A stretch of 64,000 bases of DNA from Parageobacillus sp. KH3-4 (GCF_022846435.1 NZ_AP025627.1:3258001-3322000); one strand, 5' to 3'; positions 1 through 10,506 are shown, numbered from the stretch's first letter. Made by a program: numbers and translations. Notes: generated from the sequence alone by a model not told the origin.

Positions 1-249
1 GATCACAATATAGCCTATCGGCCATAAACCGTTCGCGATTCCATAGATGGAAGCAGCGATCGCCTTTGAAATCGGCATATGAAAAAACAACACAGCTGTC
101 ACTAACCCAAAACAAAGAGTGAGAAAAGCAGCTTTTACTCCCTTCATCTTAAACAACGTTAAACATAATAAAAACAAAATAATGGGGAGCGCTGCAATGA
201 ATGCAGAAAGATATGCGTTATGAAAAGGATCATAATGTTGTATCCACAT
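1..249 (-). CDS. lctP: L-lactate permease, N-terminal part (runs off the window)
   Basis: The 83 codons visible encode the start of an integral membrane lactate permease of the LctP/LldP family, which exchanges lactate with protons across the cell membrane. The protein opens with MWIQHYDPFHNAYLSA followed by two hydrophobic segments, closely resembling the B. subtilis LctP N-terminus. The ATG lies 8 bases after an AAGGTG ribosome binding site. It follows ldh by 36 bases on the same strand with no terminator between, so the two form the usual ldh-lctP operon. The C-terminal part lies outside the window. Confidence 0.85.
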   Translation of the reverse strand, partial: MWIQHYDPFHNAYLSAFIAALPIILFLLCLTLFKMKGVKAAFLTLCFGLVTAVLFFHMPISKAIAASIYGIANGLWPIGYIVI

Positions 250-285
250 GATGATTTCACCTTGTTGTTATTCGAAGTCAGTATT

Positions 286-1260
<975 letters not shown>

Positions 1261-1283
1261 TCATCCTTTCTAAGAAAGTTAAT

Positions 1284-1301
1284 TTGTGAATTTATTCACA
1301 A
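1284..1301. promoter_or_regulatory. Rex operator of ldh-lctP
   Basis: TTGTGAATTTATTCACAA has perfect TTGTGAA/TTCACAA arms around four bases, matching the known Rex box. It lies 33 bases upstream of ldh, where bound Rex would block transcription until NADH rises. Confidence 0.85.
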
Positions 1302-1306
1302 TTATA

Positions 1307-1324
1307 TTGTGCATTATTTCACAT
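1307..1324. promoter_or_regulatory. Second, weaker Rex-like box
   Basis: TTGTGCATTATTTCACAT has the same spacing as the Rex box but imperfect arms. It starts six bases from the first box; the two may bind Rex in tandem. Confidence 0.5.
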
Positions 1325-1474
1325 TTTTTATCAAGTATCAACTATAAGAGAAATTTGTCTTTTTTGTTAACGTTATATCACCACGCCCGATTCATCATCA
1401 TATACAGCAAGTAATCCACAAAAAAAGGTCTGTCATTATATTCTCCGCGATACATACTACATATACTCATTTTG

Positions 1475-1520
1475 ATAAAAAATAAGAGGGCGATCCTTAC
1501 TTCCTTCCAGATCTCCCTCT
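1475..1520 (-). terminator. Terminator after the ABC exporter operon
   Basis: On the minus strand AGAGGGAGATC pairs with GATCGCCCTCT around a short loop, followed by TTATTTTTT. Confidence 0.6.
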
Positions 1521-1522
1521 TT

Positions 1523-2308
1523 TTAATTCCCCGCTCCGCGATATCGTTTAACTCCCGCATTCCACAAACACACAGCAACCGCAAAAAAGATAACACCCAT
1601 AACCGGAGTCAAAAACGCATATCCGTGCCATTCTTTTTTGCCGAGAAAATACGAGGCCGGATACACGCCGACGAACGCAAACGGCAAAATCCACGTTAAA
1701 ATATAGCGGACGACGCGATGATAAATATCAATCGGATAGCGCCCGTAGTTGCTGATGTTGTACATCATCGGCATGATCGATGTGCGAGCGTCGGACCAAA
1801 AGCTGATCGTCGCCAATGATACAAATACTCCCGCGTAAATAAGCGCTCCTCCTAGCACGAACAAAATAAGCAAAAAAATATCATACCAATGCAGCGAAAG
1901 ATGCAAGCGCGCACCCGCATACACCATAATGATTATGCCGGTGACTCCGCCAAGAAGCGACTCCAACTCCATCCGCTCGAGAACGACTTGAAACAGGCTG
2001 TGCACCGGACGCGTCAACACGCGGTCCATTTCTCCGCGCACAATATAGCGCTCATTAAAATCCCAAATGTTAAAAAATGCTCCGAACACCGCATATGGCA
2101 CTAAGAAAAAGCCGTAAATAAACAAAATTTCATCGCGCGTCCATCCGTGCAATAGCGGCGTATGCCCAAACACAACGAGAAGAAAAACAAGATTGGCGGC
2201 CTGTGACATCAAATCAGAAACAAACTCGACAAGCAAATCGGCGCGATATTGCAACTTTGTTTTCATGTATTGCGCCATATATTGAAAAAAGACCGATACG
2301 TAAAACAC
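1523..2308 (-). CDS. ABC-2 type transport permease (COG3694-like)
   Basis: Membrane subunit of a predicted ABC exporter. The 261 residues contain about six hydrophobic segments and resemble the ABC-2 permeases that come as a pair with one ATPase. The start codon is GTG, three bases after the stop of the preceding permease and 7 bases after GGAGGG, so translation is likely coupled. Third gene of a three-gene operon (ATPase, permease, permease). The substrate cannot be told from sequence; related systems have been linked to drug or lipid export but that is not shown here. Confidence 0.75.
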   Translation of the reverse strand: MFYVSVFFQYMAQYMKTKLQYRADLLVEFVSDLMSQAANLVFLLVVFGHTPLLHGWTRDEILFIYGFFLVPYAVFGAFFNIWDFNERYIVRGEMDRVLTRPVHSLFQVVLERMELESLLGGVTGIIIMVYAGARLHLSLHWYDIFLLILFVLGGALIYAGVFVSLATISFWSDARTSIMPMMYNISNYGRYPIDIYHRVVRYILTWILPFAFVGVYPASYFLGKKEWHGYAFLTPVMGVIFFAVAVCLWNAGVKRYRGAGN

Positions 2309-2311
2309 GAC

Positions 2312-3103
2312 TCACCCTCCTTGAACGACAAGCTGCTTTTTCGCCGCTTTCCATAACAGCCGAATCGGGATGAGCAACAGTGCGCACCATATGAGTTGAA
2401 ATAAAAGTCCGTCGATGATTGCTTGCCCCCGGAAGCTTTCTGTCACAATCATGCTTGGAATATAGCTGATCCCTTGAAACGGGAAGTATTTCATCACCGC
2501 TTGCGCCCAGTCCGGATAAAAGTTAATTGGTAAAATCAATCCGGAAAAAAGATCAATGACGAACCGTTTTGCCCGCAGCAAACCTTCGTTGTTGAGAGTA
2601 AAAAATGTCACAATTCCTGCAAGCAAATTCAATTCCGAGTTAATAATAAAACTAAAGGCAATCGACAATGTGAAAAACATCCATGTATGAACATCGGTTG
2701 GAAAACGAAGCGGCAAAAATAAAGCGACAAGGAACACTCCCGGAAGCGAAAGAAACAATAAGCGAAAAATTCCTTCCCCCAACCCTTGCATCGTTTTCAT
2801 TCCGAGATAACTGTAAGGGCGGATGAGTTCGGTCGCCACTTTTCCTTCGCGAATCTCCATCGCGATTTCACGGTCGATATTATTGAAATAAAACGCCCGC
2901 GCCATCCACGAGATGGCGACATATGTCGTCATTTGCTCCATCGACATGCCTTGCATCGTCTGTTTTCCGCCGTAGATCGCCGACCAAAGAAAATAGTACG
3001 CCGCGATATTAATGGCGTAAATAAGAATGCCGGTGTAATAGTTTGTTCGGTACGCCAGCATCATTAAAAAACGGATGCGGATCATCTCAATGTATTTATC
3101 CAT
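2312..3103 (-). CDS. ABC-2 type transport permease (COG4587-like)
   Basis: First of two membrane subunits of the exporter, 263 residues with about six membrane segments. I choose the ATG that is 8 bases after AGGAAGG rather than the GTG three codons earlier. The start overlaps the stop of the ATPase gene by 8 bases (ATGGATAA), which suggests coupled translation and fixed stoichiometry. Sequence features such as the N-terminal MIRIRFLMMLAYRTNYY segment are typical of this permease family. Substrate unknown. Confidence 0.78.
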   Translation of the reverse strand: MDKYIEMIRIRFLMMLAYRTNYYTGILIYAINIAAYYFLWSAIYGGKQTMQGMSMEQMTTYVAISWMARAFYFNNIDREIAMEIREGKVATELIRPYSYLGMKTMQGLGEGIFRLLFLSLPGVFLVALFLPLRFPTDVHTWMFFTLSIAFSFIINSELNLLAGIVTFFTLNNEGLLRAKRFVIDLFSGLILPINFYPDWAQAVMKYFPFQGISYIPSMIVTESFRGQAIIDGLLFQLIWCALLLIPIRLLWKAAKKQLVVQGG

Positions 3104-4100
3104 GCACCACACCTTCCTCGTAGATGTTGCGGATAATTTCTTCTGTAGAAATTTCGTTAATGTTCATATCTTGAATCGAATAGCGGGCGACAACGCGGCT
3201 GATCACTTCCGGCAACAGCGCGGAAGGTGCGTGTGCTGTCCAGACGTTTGCCTGTTCTCCTTTTTTCCATGTTACTTGCAAACCGTCCGTTAGTTCCTTT
3301 AAAGTGTCTAACGTCATTTCGTTTGCGAACGTAAATTGAATTTGTTTTCCTTCCCCCCAATTTTCTTTTAGCTTTTGCAGCGAGCCATCGTAAATGATTT
3401 TTCCTTCATCAAGCATAATGACGCGTTCACATAGCGCTTCGATGTCGGAAATATCGTGAGTCGTCAATAAAATCGTTGTGTTGTATTTTTCATTAATTTC
3501 TTTTAAAAACTGGCGGATTTTCAGTTTTACAAGCACATCCAAACCAATCGTCGGCTCATCTAAAAATAAAAGCGGCGGGTTGTGAATAAGCGCCGCTGCC
3601 AGTTCGCAGCGCATCCGCTGTCCAAGGGAGAGCTTGCGCACCGGCTTGTCCAACAGCGGGCCGATATCGAGCGTTTCAATAACATGATCCATATGTTCTT
3701 TGTAATCTTCGTCCGACACACGATACACTTTTTTCAACAGCCGGAACGACTCTTGGACGGCGATATCCCACCAAAGTTGCGAGCGCTGCCCGAACACAAC
3801 GCCGATCGTCCGCACAAACGCTTCCCTCTCTTTATGCGGATTCATGCCGTTGACGATCACTTTTCCGGATGTTGGCGTTAAAATCCCTGTAAGCATTTTA
3901 ATCGTTGTCGATTTTCCCGCTCCATTTTCGCCGATATAGCCAACCATTTCCCCCTGTTTTACAGTAAACGAAATGTCGTTGACAGCGCGGATAATTTTAT
4001 AGTTTCTTGTAAACAAATCGCGAAACGCTCCGACTAAACCGGAGCGGCTCGAATACGATTTAAATTCTTTTCGCAAGTTTTCCACTTCAATGGCATTCAT
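3096..4100 (-). CDS. ABC transporter ATP-binding protein (COG4586-like)
   Basis: Cytoplasmic ATPase that powers the two neighbouring ABC-2 permeases. The 334-residue protein has Walker A (GENGAGKST), the LSLGQRMRCELA signature, Walker B (LLFLDEPTIGLD) and a C-terminal extension of about 100 residues typical of this subfamily. The start is the ATG eight bases after GGAGGG (MNAIEVENL); a longer frame to 4154 lacks a ribosome binding site. First gene of the exporter operon, divergent from gsaB. Confidence 0.85.
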   Translation of the reverse strand: MNAIEVENLRKEFKSYSSRSGLVGAFRDLFTRNYKIIRAVNDISFTVKQGEMVGYIGENGAGKSTTIKMLTGILTPTSGKVIVNGMNPHKEREAFVRTIGVVFGQRSQLWWDIAVQESFRLLKKVYRVSDEDYKEHMDHVIETLDIGPLLDKPVRKLSLGQRMRCELAAALIHNPPLLFLDEPTIGLDVLVKLKIRQFLKEINEKYNTTILLTTHDISDIEALCERVIMLDEGKIIYDGSLQKLKENWGEGKQIQFTFANEMTLDTLKELTDGLQVTWKKGEQANVWTAHAPSALLPEVISRVVARYSIQDMNINEISTEEIIRNIYEEGVVHG

Positions 4101-4212
4101 GTTGCATTCCCTCCACATAGGCAATAGTTTATCCGAAGTGAAACGATGAAACAAATGTTATGCATTATGTTAAAATAAAAGTCGGCAACGAAATGGTAGG
4201 AGGCTTTAAACG

Positions 4213-5508
4213 ATGAAATTCACAAAATCCGAACAACTGTATCAAGAAGCATTGCAGCATATTGTCGGCGGCGTCAACAGCCCGTCCCGCTCATATAAAG
4301 CGGTCGGGGGCGGGGCGCCGGTCGTGATGGAACGAGCGCAAGGCGCTTATTTTTGGGACGTCGATGGCAATAAATATATCGACTACTTGGCGGCGTACGG
4401 ACCGATTATTGCGGGACACGCTCATCCGCACATCACAAAAGCGATTCAGCGCGCCGCAGAAACAGGCGTTCTTTACGGCACGCCAACGCCGCATGAAATT
4501 ACGTTCGCGAAAATGTTAAAAGAAGCGATTCCATCCTTAGAAAAAGTGCGTTTCGTCAATTCAGGGACAGAAGCGGTGATGACGACGATTCGCGTGGCGC
4601 GCGCCTATACCGGCCGCGATAAAATCGTCAAATTCGCCGGCTGCTACCACGGGCATTCCGACCTTGTCCTTGTCGCTGCCGGCTCCGGCCCGTCAACGTT
4701 GGGAACCCCGGATTCCGCCGGCGTGCCAAAAAGCATCGCCCAAGAAGTCATCACCGTTCCATACAACGATGTCGAGTCATTCAAACAAGCGATGGACGTA
4801 TGGGGAGACAAAGTCGCTGCTGTGCTTGTCGAACCGATCGTCGGCAACTTTGGCATCGTCACACCAAAGCCGGGCTTTTTAGAAGCAATCAATGAAATCG
4901 CCCATCAAGCCGGGGCTCTCGTCATTTACGATGAAGTGATTACCGCATTCCGCTTTATGTATGGCGGAGCGCAAAACTTATTAGGAATTGAACCGGATTT
5001 AACCGCGCTTGGAAAAATTATCGGCGGCGGCCTCCCAATCGGTGCATACGGAGGGCGCCAAGACATTATGGAACAGGTCGCGCCGCTCGGTCCAGCATAC
5101 CAAGCAGGGACGATGGCAGGAAACCCAGCGTCGATTCTTGCCGGCATCGCCTGCCTTGAAGTGCTGAAGCAAGATGGCGTGTACGAACATCTCGATAAGC
5201 TTGGCGCGATGCTGGAAGAAGGCATACTTCTTCACGCAAACAAATACGGCATTCCTGTAACGATCAACCGTTTGAAAGGCGCATTCACCGTCTACTTCAC
5301 CACAGAAAAAGTCGAAAACTACGAACAAGCGCAACGAAGCGACGGCGAAATGTTTGCGAAATTCTTTAAGCTCATGTTAAAACAAGGAATCAACCTTGCT
5401 CCTTCTAAATATGAAGCATGGTTTGTTACGCTTGCCCATACCGAGGAAGATGTGGAATATACGCTCAAAGCGGTGGAAAATGCATTTAGACAATTAGCGA
5501 ACGAATAA
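4213..5508 (+). CDS. gsaB: Glutamate-1-semialdehyde 2,1-aminomutase (second type)
   Basis: PLP enzyme that converts glutamate-1-semialdehyde to 5-aminolevulinate, the first committed tetrapyrrole precursor. 431 residues, the normal length. Visible motifs are [10 protein letters not shown] (cofactor binding), YDEVITAFR, and ALGKIIGGG with the PLP lysine near residue 268. B. subtilis carries two such genes, hemL in the hem operon and gsaB next to ygaE; this one has the gsaB neighbourhood. The start is supported by GGAGG ten bases upstream. A terminator follows directly. Confidence 0.93.
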   Translation: MKFTKSEQLYQEALQHIVGGVNSPSRSYKAVGGGAPVVMERAQGAYFWDVDGNKYIDYLAAYGPIIAGHAHPHITKAIQRAAETGVLYGTPTPHEITFAKMLKEAIPSLEKVRFVNSGTEAVMTTIRVARAYTGRDKIVKFAGCYHGHSDLVLVAAGSGPSTLGTPDSAGVPKSIAQEVITVPYNDVESFKQAMDVWGDKVAAVLVEPIVGNFGIVTPKPGFLEAINEIAHQAGALVIYDEVITAFRFMYGGAQNLLGIEPDLTALGKIIGGGLPIGAYGGRQDIMEQVAPLGPAYQAGTMAGNPASILAGIACLEVLKQDGVYEHLDKLGAMLEEGILLHANKYGIPVTINRLKGAFTVYFTTEKVENYEQAQRSDGEMFAKFFKLMLKQGINLAPSKYEAWFVTLAHTEEDVEYTLKAVENAFRQLANE

Positions 5509-5513
5509 TTATG

Positions 5514-5549
5514 CAACAATCCCAGGAGAAATCCCTCTTGGGATTGTTG
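5514..5549 (+). terminator. Terminator-like hairpin after gsaB
   Basis: Eleven-base perfect arms CAACAATCCCA and TGGGATTGTTG flank a 14-base loop. The following T-run is weak, so it may also be an RNA 3' stabiliser. Confidence 0.6.
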
Positions 5550-5558
5550 TTGAATAAT

Positions 5559-5572
5559 TGAAAACGCTTACA
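5559..5572 (+). promoter_or_regulatory. Catabolite responsive element (CcpA site)
   Basis: TGAAAACGCTTACA fits the cre consensus TGWAANCGNTNWCA at every position. It lies 186 bases ahead of glutamate synthase, so that gene is probably under carbon catabolite control; direction of the effect is unknown. Confidence 0.65.
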
Positions 5573-5689
5573 AAAACACTATAGCACCGGCGAATACGAT
5601 ATCCAAAAAAATGAATAAATAATTGATTTGCATATGCGAGCATGGTATGATAGGTTATAAATTCTGAAAATTAAGACCAGAGATGGCTG

Positions 5690-5708
5690 CTATGTTTATT
5701 GAACATAG
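5690..5708 (+). promoter_or_regulatory. Small hairpin abutting the leader ribosome binding site
   Basis: CTATGTT and AACATAG form a perfect seven-base stem with a TATTG loop. Its 3' arm shares AG with the AGGAGG that follows, so folding could limit access to that site. Confidence 0.4.
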
Positions 5709-5715
5709 GAGGTGA

Positions 5716-5745
5716 ATGGCGAAAGCAGGAGCTTTCCCGCTTTAG
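5716..5745 (+). CDS. Nine-codon leader ORF ahead of glutamate synthase
   Basis: ATG at 5716 follows AGGAGGTGA directly and opens a nine-codon frame (MAKAGAFPL) ended by TAG. It is in the same frame as glutamate synthase, whose ATG lies 12 bases after the TAG and has no ribosome binding site of its own. The most direct reading is a leader peptide with termination-reinitiation onto the big gene. Alternatives are amber readthrough, or a hairpin that brings the ribosome binding site near the downstream ATG. No known leader-peptide family is recognised. Confidence 0.45.
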   Translation: MAKAGAFPL

Positions 5746-5749
5746 CGCC
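5718..5749 (+). promoter_or_regulatory. Hairpin between leader ATG and glutamate synthase start
   Basis: GGCG-AAAGC pairs with GCTTT-A-GCGCC (nine pairs, small bulge). It covers the leader ORF; if folded, the AGGAGG at 5707 would sit about 13 bases from the ATG at 5758. Confidence 0.4.
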
Positions 5750-5757
5750 ACTTACAT

Positions 5758-8700
5758 ATGAAGCAACGTTGGAATCCTAATCTTTTTAAAAACTTCCATC
5801 AAACAGAACACGACGCTTGCGGCATCGTCGCTGCCATCGAAAAACGCCGAATCCCAACCCGAGAAAACATTATGACATGCATTGACGCGCTTGTCAAAAT
5901 GAATCACCGCGCTGGATTTATTAACGGCGAAGGAGACGGCGTCGGTATTCACATGGATATTCCTAAAAAGCTTTGGATGGAAAAACTCGCAAACGCCGGA
6001 CAAAATCCGGAAATAGCAAACGATGAAAGTTTTACCGTTGGTCATCTTTTCATTAATCAGTCCGCCGATGTCGATCATGTGAAATCTCAAATCAAACTAT
6101 TGTTTAAAAAATCGGGCTTTTTATTGATTTTTGAATCTGACCGCGTAACTTCTTCCAATGCGCTAGGTCCAATCGCGCTTCGGCAAGAACCGGTATTTTG
6201 GCAAGTCGCCCTGCTACCGAGTGACAATGTTCAGCTTTCAAAACGGTTATTTGAGCTGCTTATTGAAATAGAGAAAGACGAAAATGTCCATGTCGCCTCC
6301 TTAAGCAATTTTCACGTTGTGTATAAAGTGATGGGAGCCGGCGATATTTTGCCAAAATATTACCATGACTTGGCACATCCTTTTATCGCATCAACAATGA
6401 CATTAGGACATAACCGTTACTCGACGAATACGCTTTCCAACTTTTTTCGTGTTCAGCCGTTTAGCGTATTAGCGCATAACGGCGAAATCAATACGATTGC
6501 GAAGCTTCGCGATGAAGCAGCGATGATTGGCGTTCCATTGCCAAACGGCGGAAGCGATTCCCAAGATTTGAGCCGTACGATAGAAACGCTTATTTGCCGC
6601 TATGGTTATAGCTTATTTGAGGCGATGGATATATTATTCCCGCCGATTGTGAATGAAATAAAAGCATATCCGGAGCATCTTCAAGATTTGTATACGTACA
6701 TCCGTGAAGCATGGGGGCATTTCGCCCAAGGTCCGGCGGCGATTATTTCCCGACATGCGGATGAAGCAGTTTTCAGCGTCGACGCGCTCGGATTGCGCCC
6801 GCTTTGGAAATTGGAAACGGAAAAACGGTTTGTTTTCACATCAGAGCCAGGAATCATTCCAGCGAGTGAATATACCGGCGAACCAAAGCCGCTCGCGCCT
6901 GGCGAAAAAATCGGCCTAACATGGTCCAGCGGCGACGCCATTCAAGTGTTGGAATACGATCAGTTCCAAGAAGAAGTATACACCCGTTTTTCGAAACGGT
7001 TTGACATTACGAACTTCCGAAAGCGCCTCGATGTTCCGAAACTGGAAAATCACGTGTTTGCTTTCGCGCCGGCAAAAGTGCATAACGGTCAATATGCAGC
7101 GTTCGGCTGGGACAGAGAACACATTCAGCTTTTAGAACAAATGGCGGAAAAAGGAGTGGAACCGATTCGTTCTTTAGGCCATGACGCGCCGCTTGCCGCG
7201 ATTGACCCGAATCGCAAAAACCTCGCGGACTTTATTAAAGAAAGCGTCGCCGTTGTCACGAATCCAGCGATTGACCGCGACCGTGAGATGGAACATTTTT
7301 CAACAAGAACCGTCATTGGAAAACGGCCATCTCTCGCATCTAAAACAGAAGCGTCGTATGTTATTGAGCTTAACTCGCCGATTCTCATCGAAGGAAAAAT
7401 CGGAAACGATTGTGCGCCACAATTGCATCATCCTTCGTACGACCAAGTTGTTCGTTCATTTCAAGAAAAACAATTAGTGCACATCCTCTCGGCGACGTTC
7501 ACGGCGGAAGAAACCATCCCGCAGGCGTTACAACGTCTTTCTAACGAAGCCTGTGAGGCGGTTCATTCCGGCAAAACCTTGCTTGTCATCGATGACACAA
7601 AAGCACATCAAAACGGAAACTTATGGATTGACCCGTTGCTCATCACATCAGCTGTCGATCAATCGTTAACAAAACAAGGTTTGCGCCGCGATTGTTCCGT
7701 TTTGCTTCGTTCCGGCGCGATCCGCTCCCTTCATGATTTGGTTGTCGCCTATGGATTGGGAGCAAACGCGATTAGCCCATATCTCATGTTCGCCACCGTT
7801 TCGTCGGAAGAGTCAAGCACACCTGTTGTCAATCTGTTTAAAGCGCTCAATAAAGGATTAGAAAAAGTGATTTCGACGATTGGCATTCACGAATTGCGCG
7901 GATATAGCCGCCTCTTCTCGTCGATCGGCCTGCATGACGAAATCGCCGATGTATTAAACATCGCCAATTTCTTTGGCTCTGATTCATTGCAATACGATTT
8001 CGAAGCGCTGAAACAAGACGCGATCGCCCGCGCAGAAGACTACACAAATGAAAGCGCCAAGCCGCGAAAAACGTTTCACCTCTTCCCGCGCATTTGGAAG
8101 GCGATTGGCGAAGTTGCGCAAACAGGATCGTACGACAACTATCGGAAAAAGCTAAGCGAACTCGAAACCGAAACGCCGATAACGATTCGTCATCTGTTAG
8201 ATATCAAAAAAGCGGAAAAACAAATTCCGGTAGAAAAAGTCGACATTAGCGTTGGCGAACATAGCTTGCCGTTCGTTATTGCCTCGATGTCGTTTGGTTC
8301 GCAAAACGAAGTGGCGTTCCGCGCTTATGCGGAAGCGGCAGAACGTTTGAACATGGTCAGCCTTAACGGTGAAGGCGGCGAAATTAAAGATATGCTTGGC
8401 AAATATCCGCGCACGCGCGGCCAGCAGATTGCATCCGGCCGTTTCGGAGTGAATGCGGAGCTTTTAAACTCTTCGAACCTATTGGAAATTAAAATCGGGC
8501 AAGGGGCAAAGCCAGGGGAAGGCGGCCACCTTCCTGGTTCGAAAGTGACGGCGAAAATCGCCGAAGCGCGCAACGCGACAATCGGCTCGGACTTAATCTC
8601 ACCATCCAATAACCATGACATTTATTCCATCGAGGATTTGGCGCAAATGATCGCCGAGCTGAAAACGGCGAACGACAAAGCAAAAGTTGCCGTCAAAGTG

Positions 8701-10233
8701 CCGGTCGTGCCAAACATCGGAACGATTGCCGTCGGCATTGCCAAAGCGGGAGCGGACATCATTACGCTAAGCGGGTTTGACGGCGGAACGGGAGCCGCGC
8801 GCGTTCATGCGCTGCAACATGTCGGGCTTCCTGTTGAAATCGGCGTAAAAGCCGCCCATAACGCCCTGCTTGAAGCCGGTTTGCGAGACAAAGTGGAAAT
8901 TTGGGCGGACGGCGGCATGAAAAGCGCACTTGATGTTCTTAAAGTAATGCTGCTCGGGGCCAACCGCATCGGCTTCGGGACGCTCTCGATGATCGCGATC
9001 GGCTGTACAACGTGCCGCGGCTGCCATTTAGATACGTGCCATGTCGGAATCGCGACCCAAATCGAATCCGTAGCGCAAGCAAAAGAACACGGATTGCGCC
9101 GCTTTATGCCTCGGCAATTTGATGCCGCGGTACAAGGATTAATCAACTTATTCACAGCGTTCGGAAATGAACTAAAAGCGTTAACGGCTTCCCTTGGATT
9201 TACTCGTCTGCAGGATATCGTCGGACGCTCTGACTTATTGGAACAAACAAGAGGACTCCGCCAAATGGATTTGTCCAATCTGCTCGAAGTGCTTGAAGTG
9301 GAGCAGCTCGCACAAAAAGAAGCGGCTGCAAGTGCAGAGGAACCATCGTTGCTCGTTGCTGCCGGGGCGGAATATCTCGATTATTACAATGCGGAAGATT
9401 TGCATCGTTCCCGTGAATTTATGACCGTCACGGCGGAACAACGCGTTCTCGGTAGCCGTGTTTCTTGCCATCGCGTGCGCGGTCGTCTCGACGGATCATA
9501 CAAAAAATTGCCGGACGTCACATTGCGTTATAAAAACGGCTCTATTCCTGGAAATGGACTCGGCGCTTACAACACGCATGGCATTCATATCCACGTTGAC
9601 GGCGGCGGACAAGACGGTGTGGGAAAGACAGCGTTGGGCGGTAGCATCTTTATTTTCAAAACAAAAGGAAAAAATAAGAAATTTTATAACGGTTCCGTTG
9701 GTAAAAGCTTCGGATACGGAGCGCAAAAAGGTTTGCTGATCGCGCAAGGAAACGCCGATGCACGTGCCGGCATTCGTCTGTCAGGAGCAGATATGATTAT
9801 CGGCGGCCAAGTGACAGCACCGATTCCGGAACAAGAACGCGGAAATATCGGTGCGCGCGCGAACATTAAAGGATTCGCCTTTGAATATATGACGAATGGG
9901 CGCGGCCTCGTCCTTGGCGACCCAGGCCCATGGATTTGCGCCGGGATGACAGGTGGGGTCGTTTACTTGCGTCACCAGCCGGAAATGGGGTTGACGAAAG
10001 CAGCATTGGAACGTCGCATCGCAAAAGGGGCGCAAGTACGCCTTGAACCATTGAGCGAACGTGGAAAAGCGGATGTACAAGAACTGCTGTCGAAATACAT
10101 CGAATTGCTGAAAGAGCACGGCCAGCACGAAGAAGCGCAATCGTTGCAGCCGCTTCTTGAACATCCTGAAGATCATTTCTTCCAAGTCATCCCGACGAAA
10201 GAACAGGCCGACCCTTCCATTTCCACAGAATGA
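5758..10233 (+). CDS. Glutamate synthase large subunit-type protein
   Basis: Makes two glutamates from glutamine and 2-oxoglutarate. 1491 residues with an N-terminal Ntn glutaminase whose likely catalytic Cys is C21 (EHDACGI, exposed after propeptide removal), central and FMN-binding synthase domains (near residues 830-1190), an iron-sulfur Cys cluster in CTTCRGCHLDTC, and a C-terminal GXGXG beta-helix domain. The glutaminase differs from classical GltA (MNHRAGFINGEGDGVG in place of the usual DHRGG segment). No small subunit gene is next to it, so the electron donor is unclear. Translation start is unusual (see leader ORF). A strong terminator ends the unit. Confidence 0.88.
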   Translation: MKQRWNPNLFKNFHQTEHDACGIVAAIEKRRIPTRENIMTCIDALVKMNHRAGFINGEGDGVGIHMDIPKKLWMEKLANAGQNPEIANDESFTVGHLFINQSADVDHVKSQIKLLFKKSGFLLIFESDRVTSSNALGPIALRQEPVFWQVALLPSDNVQLSKRLFELLIEIEKDENVHVASLSNFHVVYKVMGAGDILPKYYHDLAHPFIASTMTLGHNRYSTNTLSNFFRVQPFSVLAHNGEINTIAKLRDEAAMIGVPLPNGGSDSQDLSRTIETLICRYGYSLFEAMDILFPPIVNEIKAYPEHLQDLYTYIREAWGHFAQGPAAIISRHADEAVFSVDALGLRPLWKLETEKRFVFTSEPGIIPASEYTGEPKPLAPGEKIGLTWSSGDAIQVLEYDQFQEEVYTRFSKRFDITNFRKRLDVPKLENHVFAFAPAKVHNGQYAAFGWDREHIQLLEQMAEKGVEPIRSLGHDAPLAAIDPNRKNLADFIKESVAVVTNPAIDRDREMEHFSTRTVIGKRPSLASKTEASYVIELNSPILIEGKIGNDCAPQLHHPSYDQVVRSFQEKQLVHILSATFTAEETIPQALQRLSNEACEAVHSGKTLLVIDDTKAHQNGNLWIDPLLITSAVDQSLTKQGLRRDCSVLLRSGAIRSLHDLVVAYGLGANAISPYLMFATVSSEESSTPVVNLFKALNKGLEKVISTIGIHELRGYSRLFSSIGLHDEIADVLNIANFFGSDSLQYDFEALKQDAIARAEDYTNESAKPRKTFHLFPRIWKAIGEVAQTGSYDNYRKKLSELETETPITIRHLLDIKKAEKQIPVEKVDISVGEHSLPFVIASMSFGSQNEVAFRAYAEAAERLNMVSLNGEGGEIKDMLGKYPRTRGQQIASGRFGVNAELLNSSNLLEIKIGQGAKPGEGGHLPGSKVTAKIAEARNATIGSDLISPSNNHDIYSIEDLAQMIAELKTANDKAKVAVKVPVVPNIGTIAVGIAKAGADIITLSGFDGGTGAARVHALQHVGLPVEIGVKAAHNALLEAGLRDKVEIWADGGMKSALDVLKVMLLGANRIGFGTLSMIAIGCTTCRGCHLDTCHVGIATQIESVAQAKEHGLRRFMPRQFDAAVQGLINLFTAFGNELKALTASLGFTRLQDIVGRSDLLEQTRGLRQMDLSNLLEVLEVEQLAQKEAAASAEEPSLLVAAGAEYLDYYNAEDLHRSREFMTVTAEQRVLGSRVSCHRVRGRLDGSYKKLPDVTLRYKNGSIPGNGLGAYNTHGIHIHVDGGGQDGVGKTALGGSIFIFKTKGKNKKFYNGSVGKSFGYGAQKGLLIAQGNADARAGIRLSGADMIIGGQVTAPIPEQERGNIGARANIKGFAFEYMTNGRGLVLGDPGPWICAGMTGGVVYLRHQPEMGLTKAALERRIAKGAQVRLEPLSERGKADVQELLSKYIELLKEHGQHEEAQSLQPLLEHPEDHFFQVIPTKEQADPSISTE

Positions 10234-10235
10234 AC

Positions 10236-10268
10236 AAAGGTATTCCGCATTGGCGGAATACCTTTTTT
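10236..10268 (+). terminator. Terminator after glutamate synthase
   Basis: AAAGGTATTCCGC pairs with GCGGAATACCTTT around ATTG, followed by a run of T. Confidence 0.92.
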
Positions 10269-10433
10269 TCATCTAATGCGCTCCTTCTGTTATGTTTTCC
10301 ATTAAAAAGACAAATTACATGCTGCTAGCTCTTGAATATCCCGCCATCATTATTGCATAATAACGTCATCCATACGTTTTGCAACATGATCTTCCCTTCA
10401 AAAATTCAAAACATTCTAATGTATATTTTTCGC

Positions 10434-10462
10434 TTGATATCATATATAAAAGCGTGTATAGT
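10434..10462 (+). promoter_or_regulatory. Sigma-A type promoter of ygaE
   Basis: TTGATA and TATAGT are separated by 17 bases, 45 bases upstream of the ygaE start. Confidence 0.7.
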
Positions 10463-10506
10463 ACTAAATTGTTTATAAGAACTAAGGAGGAAAGGTTTGA
10501 ACATAC

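Noticed and set aside
9781-10272. 163-codon minus-strand frame at the end of glutamate synthase
   Set aside because: It is a shadow of the strongly coding plus strand, as are the many minus-strand frames over 5.7-10.2 kb and over formate dehydrogenase.
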